Origin: Paenibacillus amylolyticus
Lineage (GTDB): Bacteria; Bacillota; Bacilli; Paenibacillales; Paenibacillaceae
NCBI RefSeq assembly: GCF_003719335.1
Contig: NZ_RIAS01000010.1
Span: 216,643-280,642, forward strand
Reading direction: 5' to 3'
DNA: 64,000 bases
Position 1 is the first letter of the stretch. Each line of letters opens with the position of its first letter. Below, one piece after another: positions 7,457 to 15,570 of the stretch. The notes under the pieces were generated by a model. That model was not told the origin of the DNA. It ran no database searches and saw nothing but the letters and a program-made list of their open reading frames with translations. Both the position numbers and the translations under genes were made by a program.

Positions 7457-10207
7457 TTGAAATCAGCAAGCCTGACTGAAAAGAAGGACGCCTATGAGAA
7501 CGCTTTGCAACATATAATCCGGGATCTCCCCGACTCCATCCAATGGTCGAATGACGGCCATTGGATTTGTTTTAAACCGGGACAATTAACACTTCCGGCA
7601 CAGGGCTGGAAAATTCATTTATCGGTTATCCCTGTGGAGGGAGCTGAATTGCTACGAAGGATTACACCGATTCTGACAACGTATGGTGTAATGTGGAAAG
7701 TCGTAAACAGCGGGCTGAAGTTAATTGAAGCATCCAATGGTTCTACACCGCTGCCCCAAACCGGGAAGTGTATGACGATTTATGCACGCAGTGATGAACA
7801 ATTTATACAATTGCTTGAGGAGATGTATGCATGTACGGGTGATCTTAAAGGCCCCGCGATCCCTACAGATCGGGCTTACCGGGGAAGTTCATGTGTATTT
7901 TATCGCTACGGGGCTTTTGTAGACCGATTCTATTATGATCGTTACTCTGGCGCTAAGGTATATGCCATCCAGAACCCGGAAGGTAAACTGGAGGAAGATC
8001 GAAGAACACCTGGCAGATACAAACCCGAGTGGATAGATGAGCCGGAAGAACTGGTGAGCATACAGACCGGATGGAAGCAAGAAAATGAGGCAGTAAACAA
8101 TCCGAATAATTCTAGTAACAATGAATTTGGAATACGTAAAATCCGTGTGAGGCGGGTGCTCAAAAAGTCAGGTAAAGGAGGCGTATTTCTTGTCTCCACG
8201 TCCCGGCATGAGCAGGCTGTTATGAAAGAAGCGGTTCATCTCATGCGTGTGGATGGTGCCGGACGTTCTGCCCATGATTATCTGGATAACGAGTATCATG
8301 TGCTAGATCTGATGAAGGATACAGGGTATACTCCGCGGCCAATCGATCTGTTCAGCGCAGAACGGAATCGATATCTGATTCTGGAATACTTCGAGAGCAT
8401 CAGCTTGCGCGAGTACATCCACCGCAGACATGTAGCTGCCGATGGCAATGAGGCAGAATTTTACCGAATCGGCTCAGATATTCTGGATATTGTGCACGAG
8501 TTTCACGCTAGAGGTATTGTCATCAACGATCTCACGCCGAACAACATTGTGGTGTTGCTTGACGGAAGTGTGCGGTTGATCGATCTGGAGTTAGCCTATG
8601 TGAAAGATAACAAAAGTCAGGTAAAACCATTAACAGGGCACACGCCTGGTTATGTGCTTCGAGGAAGAGAGCACAGTCAGCGATCGGAATACTCCGATGA
8701 TCTCTACGCGCTGGGAGCCGTTTATTATTACATGGCAACCTCCATGGACCCTTATCTGAAATACAGACAGTCTCATCTGTCTGCTGGACAAGCATACTTG
8801 GACAATCTCAATGATAGACAGCTACTTGGGCTGGGGAGTCTGGGGATCGAGATCATGTCTGGACGATATAACGATTTATCTGAAATACGTGAACAGCTAA
8901 TACGTATGTGTGAGCAAGAGAAGGGCGATTTAACAGGGAGCGAGCAATCTTCGCGTACGAATGAAGCAGGCATGACGGACGAAGAAGTACTTCATCAAGC
9001 CGAGCTTATGGCTAACAAATTGTATCAATCCCTTGATTTGAACAATGCTCACCAACTATATCCCGAAAATAGTATGAGCAAAATGTTCCACCCGGCCAAT
9101 TTCAACTTTGGATGGACGGGCATGGCCTACGGTTTTCATCAACTTGGTCAGATCACGCAGAACAGACAGTATCATCAGTATTCACGTGAAGTATTGGAGT
9201 GGATATTAAATCATACGCCGTATGTTCCCGGAGAAACGCCAGAGAGCCTGTATTTCGGTTATGGTGCTGTTCCTTGGGCGCTGGCACAGACAGCAGATGC
9301 GCTGGATGATAAACCGTTATTTCGCATTGCTGAAAATCTTGCCTTGGAGATGACGAGACATGACCCGGTTCAAACCAATATCAGTCATGGAGCAGCAGGT
9401 TTGGGGTTAATGCTGCTGGAGATACATCATCTTGGGGACTGTAACGAGCTTTTGACGAGAGCTGATGAACTCGGTGAAATGATTTTACAACAAGAAAAGC
9501 GAACAGAAGACGGGATGAGCATATGGGAAGTGAAGGACAAGTCGGATAAAAAAAGCCACCACTCGTATGGGTTCTCGCATGGCGTTGCAGGAATCGGTTA
9601 TTTCTTGCTTGCCTTAGCGAAGCTAACGGGGAAAGCCGAGTATTATTCGGCAGTGAAGCGCATTGTGGACACGCTGGAACGTGCAAGTCACGAAGGAAAG
9701 AATGGGGTAAGGTTATGGCCTGCTTCCCTCGAAAAGCCGGACGCTCTCTGGGTTCATTGGTGTAATGGTTCTGCGGGTATAGGTCGGTTTTTACTGACTG
9801 CAGCCGAGGTTCTGCAAGATCCGGTATGTTACAGACTTGGTCAGCAGGCCGCAGATGCAGTCGCCCAGTCGACCATATTTGCTTCTTTCGGCCAGTGTCA
9901 TGGGATTGCAGGTAATGGAGACTTTTTGATCATGGCCAATCGGAGTTTTCCTGGCAGATATGAAGGAAAATTGAAAGAGTATACACAGAGTCTATACGTG
10001 CTTCGCAGTGATGAGCAGGAAGACTTGTGGATGTGGCCACTGGAGGATATGGAATCCTTCTCTCCGGACTATATGACAGGATACATGGGGATTTACTCTT
10101 TTCTGCTTCGTCGATTTTATCCTGCGGTCTCTTTTGAACCGCTGGTACATTCAGGCTTCGACCAGACCAGGGAGGTACAGGTATATGATGCAAACATCCA
10201 TAGCTGA
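7457..10207 (+). CDS. Class III/IV lanthipeptide synthetase (LanKC/LanL)
   Basis: A 916-residue three-domain enzyme that dehydrates Ser/Thr and forms thioether rings in the precursor. The TTG start has AAAGGAG 9 bases upstream. Residues 1 to about 210 correspond to the phospho-Ser/Thr lyase. Residues about 225-500 form the kinase: glycine-rich KKSGKGGVFLV, AVMKEA with the ATP lysine, INDLTPNN catalytic loop near 355, and LIDLELA in place of DFG. Residues about 520-900 form the LanC-like cyclase, with SHGAAG, SHGVAGIG, WCNGSAGIG (near 769) and GQCHGIAGNG (near 814). The Cys and Cys-His zinc ligands of LanC are therefore present. Known class III cyclase domains lack them and class IV ones keep them, so the enzyme is class IV-like by this criterion. 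The stop overlaps the next gene. Confidence 0.92.
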   Translation: MKSASLTEKKDAYENALQHIIRDLPDSIQWSNDGHWICFKPGQLTLPAQGWKIHLSVIPVEGAELLRRITPILTTYGVMWKVVNSGLKLIEASNGSTPLPQTGKCMTIYARSDEQFIQLLEEMYACTGDLKGPAIPTDRAYRGSSCVFYRYGAFVDRFYYDRYSGAKVYAIQNPEGKLEEDRRTPGRYKPEWIDEPEELVSIQTGWKQENEAVNNPNNSSNNEFGIRKIRVRRVLKKSGKGGVFLVSTSRHEQAVMKEAVHLMRVDGAGRSAHDYLDNEYHVLDLMKDTGYTPRPIDLFSAERNRYLILEYFESISLREYIHRRHVAADGNEAEFYRIGSDILDIVHEFHARGIVINDLTPNNIVVLLDGSVRLIDLELAYVKDNKSQVKPLTGHTPGYVLRGREHSQRSEYSDDLYALGAVYYYMATSMDPYLKYRQSHLSAGQAYLDNLNDRQLLGLGSLGIEIMSGRYNDLSEIREQLIRMCEQEKGDLTGSEQSSRTNEAGMTDEEVLHQAELMANKLYQSLDLNNAHQLYPENSMSKMFHPANFNFGWTGMAYGFHQLGQITQNRQYHQYSREVLEWILNHTPYVPGETPESLYFGYGAVPWALAQTADALDDKPLFRIAENLALEMTRHDPVQTNISHGAAGLGLMLLEIHHLGDCNELLTRADELGEMILQQEKRTEDGMSIWEVKDKSDKKSHHSYGFSHGVAGIGYFLLALAKLTGKAEYYSAVKRIVDTLERASHEGKNGVRLWPASLEKPDALWVHWCNGSAGIGRFLLTAAEVLQDPVCYRLGQQAADAVAQSTIFASFGQCHGIAGNGDFLIMANRSFPGRYEGKLKEYTQSLYVLRSDEQEDLWMWPLEDMESFSPDYMTGYMGIYSFLLRRFYPAVSFEPLVHSGFDQTREVQVYDANIHS

Positions 10208-10985
10208 TATCCTGCCCCAATGTCAGCATGAATCCGGAAAGGTCGGGGATCGATACTACGCAAGTGAGCCTGGCAAAAGAGAAGCGATTTCTTCCATTCT
10301 GGTAATAGATCATGGGGAAGGTCAATATATGATGGATCTGTGGAGCGAAGCTTCATCTCATGCATATTGGGAAGGACAGATCACAACCTTATTGGACAAG
10401 TTGTCTTACTCCTCTATATATGTAACTGCACCTGCCTCGTTTCCATGGGAAAGGCTCGGGTATAAGGCAGATGTGCTGGCTCAACGATACCGGTTTTACG
10501 GTAAACGGAAGCACATTTCTGTTCCGGTAATGCCGGATCAGGCTGGAAGGTGGCAACCCGCTGATGGTCAAGCGGAAGCTATGGCTCATTTGCTTGATAC
10601 CAGTGATTTAACCTGCCCCGGAATCCAAGCTGCTCGCAAGGCAGTGGAGGATATCTATGAGGGGGTGTATGGGCGTTTACTGGACGGATCGGGACTTGTG
10701 GAACTGGAAGGAACGAAGATCGGAGGCTGTCTGTTAAGTGATGAGTTCGGTAGCATCCTTCTGTCACATATATTCACCATCCCTGCGGCAAAACGCAAGG
10801 GCTGGGCACGGTGGCTTGTTGCCTATGCTCTCCATCAGTGCAGTTCCGACCCGGAACTGCAGATCAAAGCTTCTCTTGATGCAAACAATCAGGGCAGCTA
10901 TCGCTTGATGAGTGCATTGCCATTACAGCAGGTGCCTGAACTAATACATGTATGCCGGATCAGGAAAGAGGGGGAGTCCTCATGA
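10185..10985 (+). CDS. GNAT-like acetyltransferase in the lanthipeptide cluster
   Basis: A 266-residue protein starting inside the end of the synthetase gene (23-base overlap), with GGAGG 9 bases before ATG 10185. The C-terminal half looks like a GNAT fold: GCLLSDEFGSILLSHIFTIPAAKRKGWARWLVAYAL, presented here as a strand followed by a basic acetyl-CoA loop, then LDANNQGSYRLMSAL. The N-terminal half is not recognised and may be a second, degenerate GNAT domain. Position inside the operon suggests a tailoring role such as acetylation of the peptide or self-protection. That is inference; no catalytic residue can be named with confidence. Confidence 0.6.
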   Translation: MMQTSIADILPQCQHESGKVGDRYYASEPGKREAISSILVIDHGEGQYMMDLWSEASSHAYWEGQITTLLDKLSYSSIYVTAPASFPWERLGYKADVLAQRYRFYGKRKHISVPVMPDQAGRWQPADGQAEAMAHLLDTSDLTCPGIQAARKAVEDIYEGVYGRLLDGSGLVELEGTKIGGCLLSDEFGSILLSHIFTIPAAKRKGWARWLVAYALHQCSSDPELQIKASLDANNQGSYRLMSALPLQQVPELIHVCRIRKEGESS

Positions 10986-12574
10986 AACCTGTTTTGCTGG
11001 AAAGTACGGACTATCATGATCTGAGAAGTAAATGGTTTCGTGCGAGCCATGAACCAGGGTTATTTGTGGTTGAGGGACGTTCGGATCTCGTGCAGCATGA
11101 ACTTCAAAAGTTAAGTATGCATTGGCAGGATCAGGCGCTTCACCTTCTGCTTGATGATGCGTATCACACGCTGCCACTCATTTATCAGTTGAACCCGGTT
11201 CACCCGATTGATGATCTGGTGGCGTGCAAAAATGCATTGCTCCGATTTCATCGAGCCGGCTGGGCACCGGGACCACGGAAATGGATTTTGGTCGAGGTGG
11301 TCTCTGGTCTGCACCCTGCAGACCTTGGAGCCATTCATCATCTGCTCTATCGTCAGAAACTAAAGGACGTAAGCGTATTGTTATTTTTTCACCAATATCC
11401 CGTGAGAGTTAACCTTCCCCGACATGTCTCGAGGCTGGCTGTTTCACTGGTGAGAGATACGCCGGAACAGACCCGGCTTTTGTTAAATGAACAGCTGCGA
11501 ATGGCTGGTAGACACGATGAGGCCGAAGAAGAGGACAGCCAAGGGGAAACGCAAACGACAGTGCGAAGTACGGAGGAAGTCCGAAGTGAAACCCAAGATC
11601 AAACCCAAGATCAAACCCAAGATCAAACCCAAGGCAAACTTCAACATAAAGCACATCGTAAAGCACTGGCTCTCTATAACAGGCTGGCTTGGGTTTTGTT
11701 GTGCAAATCGGATAATCGCCTGCGGTACAGGGCTTGTTTTCGCTTTTTTAGTCAAAATGCCATATTCCAACAATTATCGGCCGCGCAGCAGGCCATTCTG
11801 TGGTTTGAACTGGGTCAGCTATTAACCAAAACTGGGGATGATTATGCCGCGGCAAGAGAATGTTATGCCAATGCCCGGGCCGTTCTGGAGCATGAAGAAT
11901 TAAACGAAGTCTATCGCATTGGAAAAGAGGCGGCACTAGATAATGGTGAAGCATTAATTGAGATGCAGGAAGGCCATATCTCACGTGCAATTGAACTGGA
12001 GAAGCGGGCTGGTATGCGTATTCGTGAACTCCCCCCAGGGCCGGATCGGCATGTTTTTCAGATTCAAACGGCTCTGAACATTGCTGGGCTGCAAATCCGG
12101 GCAGGACTTCTCATGGATGCGGAAACGACACTAATAGCTGCCGAAAAGCTCTGCACAGGTGTGTACTCGGGTTGGCTCGGGCATATACTTCAATTAAAAA
12201 TGTCGGTATATCAACAACTCGGCGAACAGGAGTTAGAATACAAGATGTTGATTCAGGTGCTAAGGATGAAGACAGGTTCAATTCCTTCCAAATTGCTGCA
12301 ACGTTCCATTGAATTGGCTGGGGTGCTGATCCAGCAAGGGGAAGAGGAACGTGCAGCGGAGGTGTATCGTCTTCTGATTGCGGGATTGCCAGCATCCAAT
12401 CTGCAGCAAATCCGTTTGATCCGGCAAGCGTTAAGTAGTTTGGGAACAGAGAGCGCCGCAGCAGCGGCCACACATCATCAGCTTACGCTCAAGTTGGAAA
12501 TACAGCTCGATTCCTGGGAGCAATTCAAGCATTGGCATGAGGGGAGGGAATCCGGTTGGGCGATCCATTCCTGA
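10982..12574 (+). CDS. Uncharacterised TPR-like protein in the lanthipeptide cluster
   Basis: A 530-residue protein whose ATG overlaps the preceding stop (ATGA) and has GAGGGGGAG upstream. I do not recognise the family. Residues 1 to about 165 look like an alpha/beta domain (FVVEGRSDLVQHELQ, WILVEVVSGLHPADLGAIHH, DVSVLLFFHQYPV), recalling the ATPase core of STAND regulators, but no Walker A motif is present. A Glu/Gln/Thr-rich linker follows with three copies of the tetrapeptide TQDQ. Residues about 220-500 are helical with TPR-like pairs (LGQLLTKTGDDYAAARECYANARAVL, LAGVLIQQGEEERAAEVYRLLIAGL). It may be a scaffold or regulator of peptide maturation. Function unknown. Confidence 0.55.
   Translation: MKPVLLESTDYHDLRSKWFRASHEPGLFVVEGRSDLVQHELQKLSMHWQDQALHLLLDDAYHTLPLIYQLNPVHPIDDLVACKNALLRFHRAGWAPGPRKWILVEVVSGLHPADLGAIHHLLYRQKLKDVSVLLFFHQYPVRVNLPRHVSRLAVSLVRDTPEQTRLLLNEQLRMAGRHDEAEEEDSQGETQTTVRSTEEVRSETQDQTQDQTQDQTQGKLQHKAHRKALALYNRLAWVLLCKSDNRLRYRACFRFFSQNAIFQQLSAAQQAILWFELGQLLTKTGDDYAAARECYANARAVLEHEELNEVYRIGKEAALDNGEALIEMQEGHISRAIELEKRAGMRIRELPPGPDRHVFQIQTALNIAGLQIRAGLLMDAETTLIAAEKLCTGVYSGWLGHILQLKMSVYQQLGEQELEYKMLIQVLRMKTGSIPSKLLQRSIELAGVLIQQGEEERAAEVYRLLIAGLPASNLQQIRLIRQALSSLGTESAAAAATHHQLTLKLEIQLDSWEQFKHWHEGRESGWAIHS
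11591..11638 (+). repeat. 12-base tandem repeat in coding sequence
   Basis: Three perfect copies of ACCCAAGATCAA (11591-11626) are followed by a degenerate fourth. They encode repeated Thr-Gln-Asp-Gln in a linker. The number of copies could vary between strains without breaking the frame. Confidence 0.9.
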
Positions 12575-14343
12575 ACCGAATGAGTGTGAACCGGGAGCGG
12601 ACGAGCATGATCCTGTGTTATGACGACCAAACATGCGAATGGTGTGAGCTTGACGATGCTGGCGATGTCCAAGCCAAGCATTGTCTTTCCGATCATTGGA
12701 TAGGATTGGGCCAGACTGTACAGCATGTTCTATTTATCGGTACAGGTCAAGTGGCGGCGATTACCAAGGAGAAGACGGAGAGATGGATTCATGTATTCCA
12801 AAAAGAACGGGAGCACATAAGAGTGATTCAAACGCTCTCTCTAAAATTACCGTTTCCGGTGATGCAGCTTGCCTGGCAAGATGGACAACTCCAGCTACTT
12901 TTTGCGGTTAGGCATCGTTCAGGGACTGTGCAGATCGGGCTGTATGATCCTGTACAAGAAAAAGCCGAGTGGGTTACTCCGGAACTGGATAACCTGCAAT
13001 TTGTGTTCTGGGCCAAGACTGAGCGAGAGATTGGTGTTAATGTGGGTGGAGCCGGCAGAGTTTATTTTTACGGGAAAGCTAACGGATCATCTCGGGAAAT
13101 TCCTTATCAGGAGTATGCTTATCCGGTGATGGACAAGCAGGGTGATCGGATTGCTGTCTGCATTCCGATGGAAGATGGTTTTTGTCCTGGCTGGATGAGC
13201 GTTCAGGAGCGTGTTGTTCATGGCAGTCTGGAGCACAGTGAGCCGTTCTCTGAGCTGATTCGTATCCAGCTGGATGTGGATCAACAGCATATCTTATGCG
13301 AGGGAATATTGCGTGGTAAGTGGCAATACATTCAGTACACGCTGGATGGAGAAAAAACATTTGAACTGTGTGATTATCCGGGAACGTTAACACAAGCGGT
13401 TCACAGCAGGGACAAACAAAACCTTATTGGAAAATACGAGTCCATTACGACCGCCCCGGTGCCCGCAAGATGTAGAATATCTGAATCGTTTGGTCACATT
13501 ACTCCACTTTCTGTCAAGCATGGAGATGGGCCTATAAGTAATCTTGTAAAGCAACCAGAGACCAAGTACAAACACATGCGTTACGGGAACGCGTTCATTC
13601 CTTATATGGATATCCATCCGGAAGGTAAAGAACAGGCAGTCATCTATCTGCACGGTGGGCCACATAATTGCCTTCTGGATAGTTACAGTCCGGTTATTGC
13701 ACGTTTATATGAGGCTGGAGTGAGGGTGATCGGGCTGAATTATCCAGGCAGTTCAGGATTCGGTTCTGATTACAAGCAACGTATTCAGGATGATTGGGGC
13801 GGTGTGGATGCGGACGTTATTCGGTTGATCCGAGAGCAGGTTCTAGGTTCCTATTCGGCAGTTTCACTGTACGGCGTCAGTTATGGAGCTTACCTAGCGC
13901 TGTTAGCTGCGGGCAGAAAGCCGGAGCTGTGGAGCAACGTCGTGGCTTGTGCACCGTTTACAGATTTGAGCAGCTTGTACGCCGGTGGTGGTGCGAAGCT
14001 AAGATCATTTTTGCAAACGGAAATTGGAGAACTGTTACAGGATAAATCCGCACTGCGGGATAGAAGTCCTTTAACCTATGCGTCTGCATTGTGTGAAGTG
14101 GATCTACAGCTTGTTCACGGCCGGAATGATCAGCTCTGTCCGGTGGAACAGACGGAGCACTTATATCGGGAGATATTGAAGCGGAAAGAGCCTGTAGAGG
14201 CGAAAGGCAGGCAACTTGAGATGCATATCATTGATGATCTGCAGCATGAGGTGTATGCAGAGCGAATCTGGGCGGCGAGGGCGGTTCATTTTTTAACTCA
14301 AAACAGGGTAATTCAGCCAGAACAGGCAACGAAGTTAAGATGA
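12556..14343 (+). CDS. S9-family prolyl-oligopeptidase-like serine peptidase
   Basis: A 595-residue protein. The TTG start at 12556 lies inside the end of the preceding gene, with GGGAGGG 7 bases upstream. Residues 1 to about 330 are beta-rich, as in the propeller that gates S9 peptidases. The C-terminal alpha/beta-hydrolase domain shows YLHGGPHNCLLDSYSP (oxyanion side), the nucleophile elbow GVSYGAYLALL near residue 438, the acid in VHGRNDQLCP and the histidine in LQHEVY. S9 peptidases act as leader proteases in some class III lanthipeptide pathways (FlaP in flavipeptin). As last gene of this operon it is the best candidate for leader removal. The precursor has no proline, so cleavage would have to follow another residue. 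Confidence 0.85.
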   Translation: MGDPFLNRMSVNRERTSMILCYDDQTCEWCELDDAGDVQAKHCLSDHWIGLGQTVQHVLFIGTGQVAAITKEKTERWIHVFQKEREHIRVIQTLSLKLPFPVMQLAWQDGQLQLLFAVRHRSGTVQIGLYDPVQEKAEWVTPELDNLQFVFWAKTEREIGVNVGGAGRVYFYGKANGSSREIPYQEYAYPVMDKQGDRIAVCIPMEDGFCPGWMSVQERVVHGSLEHSEPFSELIRIQLDVDQQHILCEGILRGKWQYIQYTLDGEKTFELCDYPGTLTQAVHSRDKQNLIGKYESITTAPVPARCRISESFGHITPLSVKHGDGPISNLVKQPETKYKHMRYGNAFIPYMDIHPEGKEQAVIYLHGGPHNCLLDSYSPVIARLYEAGVRVIGLNYPGSSGFGSDYKQRIQDDWGGVDADVIRLIREQVLGSYSAVSLYGVSYGAYLALLAAGRKPELWSNVVACAPFTDLSSLYAGGGAKLRSFLQTEIGELLQDKSALRDRSPLTYASALCEVDLQLVHGRNDQLCPVEQTEHLYREILKRKEPVEAKGRQLEMHIIDDLQHEVYAERIWAARAVHFLTQNRVIQPEQATKLR

Positions 14344-14747
14344 ACAAGAGTAAGCAACCAAGATAAGCAGCCAGGATAAGATGATCAAGGAGAACTGTGG
14401 AAGCCGCCTGTGCGGCTTTTTTGGCGTACGCGATATTAGTTTGGATGAGAGAAGAGGGGCAAAGCAGGGATGAATAGAGAGGTGGATGGAGAATGGATTA
14501 GAGAACAGATCTGAGCTAGAGAAGGGCAAGAAACCTGTAAGAAAATGATGAAGAACTTGATCATGCATGGATGAAATAGGAATGCTCGGCTGAGGCGCGT
14601 TGGCAGCGCTAATGAAGATTCGAGTTTACAAGTGGGTTTATCCGGTTTAAGATGGCGTGAGCCGTTTAAGGTATATAACAATAGGATTAAGTATTAAAAT
14701 AACGGTATGTGAATTAGATGACATCGATAGAAAAGAGGGATTCGGAT
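14344..14747. other. Intergenic region, 404 bases
   Basis: Besides the terminator at 14401 I see only purine-rich sequence without a convincing gene, and the ribosome site GAGGGA of the next gene. Confidence 0.6.
14401..14422 (+). terminator. Rho-independent terminator of the lanthipeptide operon
   Basis: The stem AAGCCGC / GCGGCTT has a CTGT loop and continues into TTTT. It lies 57 bases after the S9 peptidase stop. Confidence 0.85.
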
Positions 14748-15380
14748 ATGAAAGTAGCGATTTTTGGAGCGACCGGAGCGATTGGCAAGACGATTTTGTG
14801 GGAATTGATGGATCGTGGGCATGAAGTGACAGCAGTCGTACGTGATCCGTCCAAGGTGGAGATGGTGCATGAGCGCTTGCGTGTGGAGCAGGGAGATGTG
14901 CTTAACCCGGATCAGGTTGCTGATTTTGCAGCGGGACAAGAAGCGGTAGTGAGTGCTTACGGGCCGAAGTTTGGCGAAGAAGAGGAACTGCTGGAAGTAA
15001 CGCGTTCACTGATTGAGGGCGTGCGCCGCGCAAATGCTGGACGTCTGGTTGTTGTTGGCGGAGCAGGCAGTCTGATGACCGATTCAGGCGAGATGCTGAT
15101 GAATACCCCCGGATTCCCGGAGGAAATCAAACCTCTTGCGCAGGCTCATGCGGATGCTTATGGACTTTTTGAAGAATCGAATATTCACTGGACGTATATG
15201 AGTCCGGCAGCAACGATTACTACTGGGCGCAGAACAGGTCAATTCCGGATTGGCATGAACCGTGTCATTACGGATGATTTGGGCGAAAGCAGCATTTCTG
15301 TAGGTGATTTTGCCGCAGCTCTGGTGGATGAACTGGATGATCCGCAGTTTATTCAAGCGAGGTTTACGGTGGGGTACTAA
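14748..15380 (+). CDS. NAD(P)-binding protein, NmrA/epimerase-like
   Basis: A 210-residue Rossmann-fold protein of the atypical short-chain dehydrogenase group. It begins MKVAIFGATGAIGKTILWEL, with the glycine motif GATGAIG at residues 7-13. RLVVVGGAGSL near residue 100 and the MSPAATITTG stretch near 157 are typical of the NmrA-like/YesF-type subgroup. No Tyr-x-x-x-Lys catalytic pair is obvious, so it may be a redox sensor or a reductase of unknown substrate. ATG 14748 was chosen because GAGGGA lies 8 bases upstream; the in-frame ATG at 14718 lacks one. It stands alone. Confidence 0.8.
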   Translation: MKVAIFGATGAIGKTILWELMDRGHEVTAVVRDPSKVEMVHERLRVEQGDVLNPDQVADFAAGQEAVVSAYGPKFGEEEELLEVTRSLIEGVRRANAGRLVVVGGAGSLMTDSGEMLMNTPGFPEEIKPLAQAHADAYGLFEESNIHWTYMSPAATITTGRRTGQFRIGMNRVITDDLGESSISVGDFAAALVDELDDPQFIQARFTVGY

Positions 15381-15570
15381 CGAATCATACGTTGCGGAAA
15401 ACTAATGAGACATGAATGGATGGAAAACCCATAAGGCATGCATGATCGGAAAACGAGTGACACACGATTGATGGTGAAGCTAATGGCAATGTAAAACTTA
15501 TGAGAAGGGGAGAACCATGTTTGTGATGCTGTAAACAGTGCTATTCATTAATGCGACCGGGGAGGGATGA

